Below are positions 22,471 through 33,800 of a DNA stretch of 64,000 nt, piece by piece. The notes beneath the pieces were generated by a model. The model searched no databases. It was given only the letters and a program-made list of their open reading frames with translations, and was not told the DNA's origin. A program made the translations under genes and the position numbers. This DNA is from Symsagittifera roscoffensis (Eukaryota; Xenacoelomorpha; Acoela; Convolutidae): assembly GCF_963678635.1 (NCBI RefSeq), contig NC_087070.1, positions 24,477,419 through 24,541,418 of the forward strand. Direction: 5' to 3'. Within the stretch, counting starts at the first letter, position 1, and each line of letters starts with the position of its first letter.

Positions 22471-22488
22471 TCTGCTGCGGTCGCACCA
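22471..22488 (-). promoter_or_regulatory. tRNA primer-binding site
   Basis: In element orientation TGGTGCGACCGCAGCAGA begins two bases after the end of the 5' LTR. TGG complements the universal tRNA CCA tail. The tRNA species is not assigned; GCGACCG is reminiscent of tRNA-Arg-primed gypsy elements. Confidence 0.65.
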
Positions 22489-22490
22489 GT

Positions 22491-23645
22491 TTTACTAAGC
22501 GCTCATTGCTGGTTGAATGCTTAGTAATTTTATCCTAAATTATAAGTCTCACCTTAGATCGTCAAATTGTCTTGACAAAAAGTAGAGTAGAAACAATAGT
22601 TAGAAAAGGTATGAATTAATTAGTTGGTTAATTACAAAGCACTGGGTTATTAGATTATATAAACGAATCGAACAGCTTAAAGAAATATACCTATGAGGGG
22701 AGGTTGAGCTAATCTTATGTTGTTCATCAATTTTTTATCTTCTTACTAAGATCGGTGGCTGATTAGTATGTATGGTTGCCCTTGATTTTGTCCAAGTCAG
22801 CATTTCTGGTTGGGTCGTCTGAATCGTCTTGCCGTAGTCCTTTGGGTACTTGTAGTCCAGACTTCCTCGGGGGTGCGTATCTCGATTATTTCGATTTATA
22901 ATTTTTCGAATCAAACTTAAATTGAGAATTTATTCTCTTTTTATAAATGAAAAGGGCTAGATTAATTTTAGTGTTAGGGCAGAAAAGAAAAATTATTTAT
23001 TTTTAAAAGATCTGACTGAAGAGAAATGACTTGCTGCTGACTGAGCAAAATGAAACACTGAAGATTTCAGGCCAGTCCTTTTGCTCGTAAGCATAAACCG
23101 GCGGCTGATTCAATCTTTAATTATTCAGGTTTCACCTGCTCCTTTGTTCTCCCTTTCTTATAAGGGAATATTCAACTAGTTTTTATTTGATTTTTTCAAA
23201 TCAAATATCTTCAACTTATTAGTCCCCTTTGATAAAAACCGCAGCCTTCAGTTTGTCTTATTAAAAATTCATATTACTCTCTCTGATGCATCATATTGCA
23301 GGTGCACCTCTGCTTAATCAAAGCAAGGAGAATTTCAGTGCAGCCGGCAAGACTGCTAAATATTTATCCAGTTTGTTTCAAGTTAAGTTAAAAGGGACGT
23401 ATTAATAATCGCCGCCCTTTTCAAATATTGAGTATGAAAAAATGAGAAAACTTGGACAAGTATTCAAAAAGGAGTGGATTTTCAAAACAAGATTTTATAG
23501 TCCTAATAAGAGTAAATCAGTCAATATCTGATTTAGTGAAAAGAGGCTTTAATTTAAATGGCACGCTCCAATTTAGAATTGGGTCGTTAAATAAACAATT
23601 AAGACAATGGTCTTTTGTGTGTGTGTAGTATTTTGCAATACTACA
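22491..23645 (-). repeat. 5' LTR
   Basis: 1155-bp copy indistinguishable from the 3' LTR in my reading. It begins, in element sense, with the TGTAGTATT palindrome at 23645 and ends CGCTTAGTAAA at 22491, next to the PBS. Confidence 0.88.
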
Positions 23646-23649
23646 ATAT

Positions 23650-26460
23650 GCAAAAAACGGAAATCCAACATGTAATTGAGAGCTTTCAGAAACCAATATA
23701 GACCCAATTTGACAAACAGCATAAATGTATCATGACAAATTGTACCTTGACAAAGAGCATAATTTTTTTTTAAAGATTTTGATCTCTCACTTGATTCAGA
23801 AGGAAAACTGTTTACAGGGTAATTATTTTTGAGGATTATTTTCAGCAATAAATTTTTTTAACCATGATGCATCGTTGAGCAAGTCGTCTATCGGGCAAAA
23901 GTGAAAAATAAAGGTGAGTGCGGTGAAAAGATAGAAACACAAAATAGATGAAACTAAAACAGATCAATTGAGACAAAAAATCTCACAATTTGAAAATGGA
24001 GTGTTTACAATCACATCTTTTTTATCACGCAAAACGAAACAAATCTAAATTTGCCATAAAATAAGCACTGCTCTTGCTCAAAAAACTTTGTTTGACCTCC
24101 TTCTCCCCTGCTCGCCTCACATACGAGTCAATTAGTAAATGGTAGTAAATGAGCTGTTTTACCTGGAAAATTTTGCTGGGTGAAAAAATGCGGCAGATGC
24201 GTGCATTTTTTGCATTTCACTCTTTTGAAGCTCTAAAAGCGGCGGAGATGGAGAAATAGACACAAATTTTGGTTTTTAAGTGTTTGCTTCCAAACCCACA
24301 AATCCGCTTAAATACTGAATAATCTTCAATTCGCCAATTTAGGTCTGTAATTAGTTATTTAAAGGAGAGCACCCTAAACGAACACGCATTTTTTTAGTCG
24401 AAACATTCCTCAAAAAGTCGTTTTGATCTGTTTTCTTTTCACAAATTCATCTGCGTCAGGAAAAATATTTCAGAATAGCGTCTTCATAGTGTTTTGAGAG
24501 AAGCCTGAACATCAGTACTCGAAAATCTTCCCTAGAAGGAAGATCTTATGCAGGGAACATTTTCAAATGAAGTTCTTTCAATTAAATAATTACTTCGGAA
24601 TTGGCGGGAAGTGTTTGACAAAAAATCAGAAAAAAACTTGATTTTGCTAAAAGATTACAGTTTTTCGAAAAAAACTATGACGTAGCTACTTCTGCAGCCA
24701 ACATTCCTCACCGGCTGAGTGATTCTTTAATTGTGGAGAAATTTCTTCATAAAACATTCTCATAACGAATTTTTCGATTTAAATCAGAATCTCAGATTTT
24801 GCAGTGTTCAATTTTTTCTAACTGTCTGCTTAATCTCGAAAAATAAACAATTCTTGTTAAAAATGGACCCTTAATGTTAAAATGAACCCAAAACCTTAAT
24901 CTTTAAATTGGCGCTGTAGTTTCTGAGACCTTTCAAAAAAAATCCAAAAAACGGTCAAAAGTACTTATTTGTGCATTTCCGGAAAACCATTTTTTTCCTG
25001 AAAATGGGTTGTAGCCGCTTACACAGAGAAGAATCCCACGATTTGTTTTTCTATATAATCTTTAGACCCAAGTTTGAGAGAGTATTTTTTAGAAAAGTTT
25101 GAAAAATTACAAAAATGATCAAATTGCCAAAAAATGGCCTTTTCTGAGACCACAAACTTTTTAATTGAAATTGGGGAGTAGTGGCTCATACAAAAGAGAT
25201 TACCGCTGCCCCGTTTTTTTCCACGAAAGTTAAATGTCAGATTTGGCGTAGAAGTATCTGATAAAAAATCCAACAAAAAGAGAATTCTAAAAAATTTTTA
25301 AAATATTAAAAATTAGACTTAGCAAAATGACGAGTTACAAAAATTCGAGGAAAGTAAAAAAAAAACTTGAAACTCAAATTGCAATCTATGCTTCAAATAA
25401 AGTAAGACGATGAAAAAACGCACTAGACAATGTAAATTCCACATATAGTGCACGTGAAAAAGAACACACAGAAACTAGGCCGCAGAATACTATACCTGCA
25501 AAATTCAAAAGTTGTTCAAGAAACTTATTTGGAAATAAAATTACTGATGTGAGTAGATTTTACCTATTTACTATTTAATTAATGGTAGTTAGTTTTGAAT
25601 TTTCAGGAAATTGAGCGTGTCTTGAAAATAACCATTGTTATCATTCTGTAAACAAAGTTATTTACGGGAACAAATGTCTAGTATGCGGTTGAAAACCCTT
25701 GCTCAACGCAAAAATAGAGATATATCAGAAACTGATCGACATACTGAATGAAATGTCAGTTTAGCTTCCTATTTTTTTATTGCTGTTGGAAAAATTGAAA
25801 TTCCGTTTAAGTTCTCCGTTTTCAAGCGTGGAATTTTTCGTCCAACTTGCTAACGCCTTTTTTGTCTAATTTTGCTTTTGTCTCATTTGCACATCCTCAT
25901 TAGTATTCCGTTTGAAGAAAAACGGGTGATAAGTTACATTAGGTGGCAGGTTTACATTCTCTTTGTCTCAGTCTAAACAAAACCATAAACCTAACCAGCC
26001 AAAATCAAACCCGGATCTCTACTGGTTGGATCAATTGTTTTGAACGCGATATTAAGCTACATATGACCACGGGCCCGACATTGACGCCCGATTAGATCCT
26101 CGTTTTTTTGCTCAGCTGAATTAAATTAGTTGCATCGGTCACCTAGTTTAATATTTCACCAAAAAACGAATAAATCAATCAAAAGACCAAACTAACTTGA
26201 TTTCCTTGTCTTTCTTTTTGAAGAATTAAAATTAGAAATTGAGCACTTTTGAAAGGAGATTTACCAAACTCAGAAGCAAAGATTCCATTCGCGAAACAAA
26301 CATTAAAAAAATCATTTAAAAATCTGCGGTGTAACAAATAATTGACTTCTTCAAACATCTAACAGTAAAAGGAATTTTAACATCTGATTTTCACTTCAGA
26401 TCTACAGACAGAGATTTATACAACAAGTATGCTTCAATAAGAAAAATTATTAACATGCTT
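23650..26460. other. no gene recognised
   Basis: AT-rich, poly-A/T-rich sequence beyond the LTR element. No splice-bounded coding block or RNA gene is apparent. The minus-strand frames at 23573-23848 and 25019-25276 have no family motif. Confidence 0.5.
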
Positions 26461-26464
26461 CAAA

Positions 26465-26705
26465 CAGTCAAAAGACTGTTGGAAAAATGTCAATGGGGAA
26501 AGCTAGGCGAAAACATTGCTGAACTTTTTTGAAAACTAATTTTCAAAAATAAAGAACATTATATGATTATAGAGCTCTTTGATTTTCCAGAGCACCTTAT
26601 GACTGATACTTTTGCAATAAAATCATTCCAACTTAAGAAAACTGATTCATAGGTTAAATTTTTTTTGCTGGGAAAATAAAATTTATTTGCAAAACTAGAA
26701 ATAAT
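26465..26705 (+). repeat. intronic/intergenic repeat family B, copy 1
   Basis: Diverged copy of a roughly 250-bp family recognised by the ordered words TTGGAAAA..GTCAATG, AGCTCTTTGAATTT-like, GAAAACTG.ATCA..GGTAAA, TTCGCTGGGAAATCT-like and AACTAGAA. Other copies are at 32082, 33995, 35163, 44025 and 53180, all in this orientation. Confidence 0.5.
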
Positions 26706-26799
26706 TTTTTCGCGCCATTTTTGCATTCGTATTTGGAGAGCACAACTTACCGTCTTCTCCGCTAATTAAATTGAATTCAACGTATGAAATCAAAAGTCA

Positions 26800-27200
26800 A
26801 ACAGAGGCGAAGCTGCGCTTTGGAAACACAGTCGAGAAAATTGTTGAAAAAAAAGATCTGAACGGGCAAAACATAATGAAATAAAGATTATACCATACAA
26901 AAATTGTTGAGATTAGGAGTATCACGCTCTCAAATCTTCTCTAGGATCATTTGTAATTTCACTAAAATTAGCCACCAATAAAGCAGCTAGTTTCTATCAA
27001 AATGCTATTGTTATGCAAGGAAACTCGACTAAAACACTTTTTATATTACCGAATTTGAATATCTGACCTGTTGGTCAGGAGTCTGACTTCCTCGCATCTG
27101 CTCCACGTCGCTTGGAAGTAAGAGAGTGGCCCAGCTAATGCTGGATCTACCTGTTCTAATGTTTTAAGCACAGAGGCGAAGTCGAGTTTCGTAACACTTC
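26800..27200 (-). repeat. tRNA-SINE fragments
   Basis: Two fragments of the tRNA-Lys-type SINE family: tail motif CAGAGGCGAAGCTGCGCTTT at about 26802, and around 27070-27190 a decayed head (TTCCTCGCATCTGC... / ...AGTGGCCCAGCTAATGCTGG) followed by the tail word CAGAGGCGAAGTCG. Confidence 0.45.
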
Positions 27201-29980
27201 CGATGCAAAACACAGACTGTGCTACAAAATAGTGAATGAAAAAAACTTTTTAAAAAAATCAGAAAAAAACTCAAATTCTGAAAAATTATGTTGGAAAAAT
27301 TACTTGAAAAAATAACTTGACAAAGTTGGAAAATTACACCTACCAAAACTTCATATTTGTATCGAATGAAGTTCATAAACAACCCTTAAAAATGGAAATC
27401 AATTACTGAGCGGCAACAAAGGCGACAAATTTTGGGCCGCTAAACAGTTGTCATAAAAAACTTCATAAAAATTGAAAGTTTTTACGACCCACCCAAACTA
27501 AATCACATAATCCCATACGAATATATTTTTCTCTCTGAATAACGCAAAATAAGCTGACTAACTTCATGTAATAAAAACTAAAAAAAAATCGAAAATTAAA
27601 AAAATCGAAAAACTCAAAATCAGACATGGTGAATTTTCAGACATGGATGAAGTTGTTGAATTTCAGTTATAGTAAAACCTGTTCAAATTGGAACAAAACC
27701 GACACTTTAAAAACTTAACTAAAAGAAACCCTACCAGATAGAAAAAGATGTTTCAAAAAACTGAAAATGAGTTGAGTTTTTGAGTTTTATGATTTCAGTT
27801 TTTCTGAAAAGACAATTACAACCTGACACGGGTTTGAACTAATAACTACTCTTCAGTAACTACTTAGTTACTATTTTGTACTTTTATTTGATTTTTCAAG
27901 AAAAAATTTGTCAGAAGAGATCCTCTAGAAGCGTAGATCCTGTGCTTAATATTTTTTAAGGGAAAAAATCTAGTACCCGATTCCCAAACCTTTGCTTATC
28001 GCAAGGTTAATCAAATATTGTACTGAAACGAAAATACGTCATTTTTAAACTTCCAAAACGTGGACTTTACGTTCGACCCTTGTGTTTCTCTGCTTAAGTA
28101 GGGGATTAAATGCTATCTTAAAAGAGAAAACCTATACTCACTCTTTCAATTGAAGTCTTCATCTCCGATTTGGCTGGGTAATTTAAAAAAAATTTAAAAA
28201 AATCAAAAAATTGATCAAAAATTTCCCATATCCATAAGTTTTACTCTTCTAAAGCATGGGAATAGCCGCTGCCTTCCACAAACTTGTTTTTAGATTGAAG
28301 ATTTCCGCACCTTGGTTTCTTAGATTGAACTTTTAGTATCAGATTTAGTTTGTGGTTTTCAAGACTAGTGACAAATTTTCCAGCAAAGAACGTCAAAAAA
28401 TTTTCCGAAGTACATATCAGCTCTTCAGCAAGAAAATAGCGCGAAACAGATTACACAGCGAAAGTCTAAGCACCGTTGTAGTTTTGAAGAATTATCAACC
28501 TCAGAGTCACCAGGTTAATTTTCGAAAAAAAATCTCTTACCAAAAAATGGGCGAATTGTGAAAAATTGGAAATTTTCTCAGGCCATAATTTTACTAAAAG
28601 TAGTTTCTGAGAAAAGTCAAAATTTTTTTTTTATTTATCCAAAATGTCAAATAATGGGATTGTTCGAGGACACAGCTTTACCGAATTTAGGCAATAGCCT
28701 ATTGAGAAGGGTAGATTCCCATAAGTTGTTCTTTTGATTGAAACCTGCATCTCAGATGTGCATATGTGAAAATAAAAATAAAACTCTAAACAAAGAGGAC
28801 AAAAAGCCCATACTGAAATTTCGAAAGACGTAGAACATCAGGTAAAAGTAAAATATTAGCAAAATATGCAGGCACAAAGAAAGGCAACCGGTTTTTCCAT
28901 TGGTACGATTTTTTTTGAAATTTGGTAGTTGTTTTTTGAGAAAAAGTGAAAATTCTGCGAAAAATAGATTTTCCAAAACGTTGCAAAAAAAACAAAGCAA
29001 AAAAAATCTCGGCTCTCTTTTCCTTCCCCACACACGAGCTTCAATATATTAGTGTAACGAGAGGTTTTACGAGGTTGAGTATGAGGATCAAATATGTTTA
29101 TCGTGGCCTTATTAGTCAAATTGTATGTAAATTTTCATAATAATCGGACAATGTGGTCAACAAATTTACATGTAAAAGTTTGCAGGTGGGAGGGGGGAAA
29201 GAGCCATAAATTCTTTCTTTATTTTATATATACTAAAAATGAAAAAGATTAAAACTGGCGTGAACAAAAATACACAAAAAATAAGAGACGCAGTTACACT
29301 TCGCATACACAAGCAAAAACATGCCAGATATTGCAACTGGGAAAAATTGAATGAAAAAAACTTTGAGTCTGCAAATGTTCTTTAGAGACGCACGCAAGTC
29401 TACATAACTGCTAAATGACGCATTAGCAGTACCAGTCAATTTGAAAAAACAGAAAATTACCATTTTACATGCCTCAATTTATAGAGCGGACGCATTTTCA
29501 CTAGTATGCGAAAAAGTTCATTAAATACATCCGACCCTGCCCAGGTTCGAGACCTCTTATTTTGTAGCTGGGGTCACCTTCCTTGCCTCTACGCTGTATA
29601 TCCATGATACCTTGAAGCCTTTGTTATATAATAGTCTGACTGTATAATTGTCTCCAATACATACATTGACACATATATTCAGCTTTAAATGTCCTTGAAT
29701 TCCGCGCATTTAGTGTTTTTAGTTTAAAAATCTTTTATGAGGTTAATTCTTGATTTACGAGAAACAAATTTGCTTGTATTTATCATATAACATCATCACT
29801 TTTGGTCGTCAGAAGTTTTTCCAAACTTTTATTTTTATTTGAAGATTACTTTGACTTTTATCTTCTTGTCGATGTGAATTTATCTGACTCATGATCGGAT
29901 GCATATCAAGCAAAGTACGCAAAAACACGTTTCAAGGAAAATATATTTGATTTGAATATAATTAACACATTTACAATTTT
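27201..29980. other. no gene recognised
   Basis: AT-rich region with short spurious frames and a SINE-tail echo near 29287-29315 (GAGACGCAGTTACACTTCGC). A tRNA B-box-like AGGTTCGAGACC lies near 29540 but no matching A-box or cloverleaf was found. Lies downstream of the LRRC71 poly(A) signal. Confidence 0.45.
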
Positions 29981-29986
29981 CAGAAC

Positions 29987-29992
29987 TTTATT
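29987..29992 (-). terminator. candidate poly(A) signal of LRRC71
   Basis: AATAAA on the minus strand (TTTATT on the given strand), about 680 bp after the proposed LRRC71 stop codon at 30671. It would give one long terminal exon. No closer canonical hexamer was noticed. Confidence 0.4.
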
Positions 29993-30670
29993 TACAATTA
30001 GTCTAACACTGAACTTACACCTCGATTTGTCGACGTATTTACACAAGTTAATTTACACAAGAAAATTGAGATTTGTTTAATTGTTAACACTTTTTCCATG
30101 ACAACGAATTTTAGACAGCCCGAAATTTAGAGACTGATTGCTTGATTGGAGAAGGCTCATTTACGGCAGTTTTATACAGTGAATAATTCATAATTCTTCT
30201 ACCGACAAAGTGAGAGATGGCGGTGCATGGTGAGATCAGGGTTAAGGGTAGGTAGTTGGTATTAGCAATTTTTATAGAAAGCACCCAATAACTCGAAGCG
30301 TTTATCTACATGAAAAGCAATCGGAGAAATCTCAAATTGAAAGTCTGCACTCACGCGCGAACCATTTGCGTTGTTCGTAGAATTCATCTTGCACCCGAAA
30401 CCTTTACCCAAATTCGAGTAGCAAGAATTTCGGACAGACAAGAGTGAAATAAAAAAGAACATCTGAGCTATTACTAGAATAATTGCATGTAGAAGCCTCT
30501 TTTTCAAATGTTTCAAGATCGTCCGAAGCATTAAAATTGGAAAACGAATTTTATCAAATTGGCGAATTTTTTAAACTAAATGCGTGTCCGAACTTAATCG
30601 AAATATCAATATGTTACTGCGTCACTAGCAATTTGATAGTTTCTATTCTATAAATTGGTTGTCTTCTATT

Positions 30671-30826
30671 CTATTTTCTGCCAGTGGATCCGACGTTTGA
30701 CTGTGAGTCCAGTTCGTCCGGTGTTTTCGAGGGGGGTGTTGGTGTGGGAACTCTGAGGGGGTCTTTTTCTGCACACAGTCTAACTATAGCCTGATACGTC
30801 TCACTTTGTGGCGACACTTCATTTCC
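30671..30826 (-). CDS. LRRC71: LRRC71 exon 14 (C-terminus)
   Basis: Acceptor TTATTGTGTACAG, then 51 codons beginning GNEVSPQSETYQAIV and ending in a Pro/Thr/Ser-rich tail before TAG. Phase 0 matches the exon 13 donor. Composition is clearly coding against the AT-rich surroundings. An alternative acceptor ten bases further in would fit a path through the optional exon at 31809-31950. Confidence 0.65.
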   Translation of the reverse strand, partial: GNEVSPQSETYQAIVRLCAEKDPLRVPTPTPPSKTPDELDSQSNVGSTGRK

Positions 30827-33800
30827 CTGTACACAATAACGCAATTTTTTTTAATGACCTCTACTAGACTTGGTTTCTTTGCAATATGACTTGAAAAAGT
30901 TCTTTTATAATGAAGCAAACAAACCTCACAAGATACATTGACCAAATCAGACTCAGGCGAACAACTCTTACAACGCTAGCTTTAATGATACTCACCCTAA
31001 TTACAAACAATCACATGGCGAATTGTAAAACAAATTTAGACTGCGATAAGTTTTTAAGATTTTAAGATGAACACTACGCGTCATGAACTTTTGAGATGAT
31101 TTACTTTTTCGGTGGTCGGCAAATATCAAATATTAGACGTGCTAACCCATCGACTGTTTTTCAAGTTCGCGACTTTTCAGAGCGAAATAGTATCATATCG
31201 GTACAGTAAGCAAATGAAATGGAAGCAAATTGTTAGAAATTGAAACTAAAACTGCGAATAAAATAAATTTTGGCGTGATCATGTAGGAATCTTAAAAAAT
31301 ACCAAAAAAAACGTCACACAACTCAAAAAGCAGCAAAGATTTGATACAGGAAAACTTTGAAAAAGTTCCCAAATCCAAAAGGGCAGATACTGCCTTAAAA
31401 TTCTACTACACTAGAGTTCTTACAAGCTCGTTTTCAGACACTAAAACCACGTGAAAAAAACAGCCTATGCCATAGTTCCTGCCCACTCCAAGCTGAAAAA
31501 AAAAACAATTCGTGAATGCCACCTACGTTCCTTGTATTTCTAAATCTATCAATGTTACTCTACATTCGTACATTTAATCTAAAACAATAAATGGAATAAC
31601 AGCCGCTCTGCCTTTCTAACCCTGCAAATATGGCCCCTATTTCTTTACATATGGTAGTAATCTAATACACAACAAATGGAATGATAGCTTGCCGCTCATC
31701 ACATCTCTAAAACATCTAGATAACGGGAGTTCTAATTCTACCAATGGTGGCACTATATCTCCTTCTATATTTGATCTCTTCTCTTCATGGCAGCTCGCAA
31801 TCACCAACCCTTCGAATCGGCTCTGCCTCCAAGTGTCGTTTTACTGGATGCGCGACTCTGTGGCTGGCCCAGACTGGACCCTGCTCTGGTAGTGGCACCA
31901 GAACTTATCGACCCTCTGCGCTCTCCACTCTCTCCGTTGTTGTTAGTAGTCTGATAAGACTTCCAGTGTGTTGTGCACAAGATACCAACTTAAGTTATTT
32001 TTATCCTTTTTTCCTTAATCGATAAACAATCGTTACCATTTTCTAATAAAAGTTTGTATTAAAAAATTAAATAGCCAGCAGACAGTTGGAGAAAAGTGTC
32101 AATGAACCCAAGAAAAACGACTAAATATTTTTTAAACAAAAAACTATGGCCTTCAAGTCCATTGAATTTCAAGAGCCTTTCATGATTGAATCTTTTTTTA
32201 AAAGTAACCCTATTTGAGAAAACTGGATCAGAACGTATTTTTTTCAGTCCGCTGGAAATCTGAAATTTTATATCCAATTTCAAACTCGAAGTCATTAACA
32301 CGTACAAATGACAGCTTTTTTGTCATCCGTTTTCGCTGAAAACTTGATAATTCAAATGAAACGCTCGAACTACAACACACTGTTGGCTTCTCGGCGATCG
32401 TCGGGGGCACTCCGGAGGAGTTGGAGGTTCCGTCGGTGCAAGTCGGCACTGCACCGGGCGGGGGCACTTTGTTTTTGGCCGAGATGATGTCGCGCTCTTC
32501 CATTATCGCATTTATGCCCCGAATGTACGCGTGGTCTTCATCGACTAAGTTGCTCTTAATTAATCACCACTAGTGTATTAGTTTTAGCAACATGTCATAC
32601 TTTCTATTTATCCTTCTTAAAATTCACAACGAACAGCATGTAAAAAATGGCCAGCGAAAATTGAAAAAAGCAAAAAACCTAAGCAGAAATGAACAGAAGT
32701 AAAGCGAAACTAATTTAGTTCATTGGCAGTTCATTAGATTTTATAGGTAACTAATTTTGAGGCAAAAAATTTAACGTATAATATGTGCGACCGTTTAGTA
32801 CATTTTATCTTCTATTTACTAAGGGGCATTCCCTTATGCGCTAAGAACCAAGTGCGCAATAATTCTAACCGCCAATCAAATCTCAGTAACCAAAAAGCGG
32901 GGAAAAATCCTAACAATAATTACAATAATTAATTTTTGGTTTATAGGACGCTGATTTCTGCAAATTTTGCGCGCATTCAGTCTTTTGCGCACATTTTTAT
33001 ATATCTGAGCTAATTAACTGCCAATGAACTAAATGAGTTACTTTTTGCGGATTCTCATGCTTTAGGCTTTAAATGCAACATTAAATGAAGTTTGAATCTT
33101 TTCTGTTGTACGGCCCAAAATTCGAAGTTTTGTTACATTGAAAATTGGATCGGGATGCTTCATTCTAAATGGATGAAAATAGCAAATGTGAAGGAAATCT
33201 GAAGCTTAATTTCAAAAATAAACCTCATTCAAAGTTTAGGTAATTTCGGACCACATAACAGAAAAGACGCATAAGTTTTGTGATGGTTGTTCTCTTCGCC
33301 GTACCGTGAGTGTAAGTCGCATGAGTCCCACAGGTGCGTTCTTGGGTCCCTGTGAATGCACTCTGCTCTGGTACTTCATCGCTCGTAGCAGTTCATATGC
33401 TCCCTTCTCGCTGATACGGTTCCCTATCACAAACACATACAATGCAATTCTTGTATAAATTAAATACCGGCGAAATTGTACCAAGATTTGCTCAGCTAAG
33501 CAAAACTTCTATGAATTGACGTGACAGACAATTCAGCAGTTCGATTTGTTGAGTGCAGTATTTACTCACTGTTCAGGTTGAGGGAGATTAGACTCCTGTT
33601 GCCTATCTTGACCCACAAGTGTCCCTCCCCCTCCTCGTAGTTGACCTCCTCATCCAGTGGGTGCTTCTGCTCATAAGTGCCACTGTCCCCATTCTAACAA
33701 AACACTCAAATTATTCTACACTTCGCATAAAACAACCCACTTAACTGTTAATAACATCGTACAGACTTCGACAATTGTCCACGTGTAAGTCGCCCTATCA

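Larger units (their letters stand above)
13816..23645 (-). mobile_element. LTR retrotransposon, Ty3/Gypsy-like, lacking pol
   Basis: A 9.8-kb element read on the minus strand: 5' LTR (22491-23645), PBS, 3.2-kb leader, gag (18206-19276), protease region (17444-18190), a 224-aa ORF (15118-15792), PPT, 3' LTR (13816-14970). The two LTRs show no differences in my side-by-side reading, which implies recent insertion (or recent conversion or assembly duplication). A 4-bp ATAT flanks both sides (13812-13815 and 23646-23649), a candidate target-site duplication but low-complexity. I find no RT (no YxDD), RNase H or integrase (no HHCC or DDE) frame on either strand, so the element should be non-autonomous and mobilised in trans. 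Gypsy affinity rests on gag style, the single CCHC knuckle, the DTGA protease and the TGTAGT LTR start. Confidence 0.85.

Noticed and set aside
32228-32503. LRRC71 exon 13 read through to a stop at 32228
   Set aside because: The last 40 residues come from a family-B repeat, a donor at 32381 fits, and a coding terminal exon exists at 30826.
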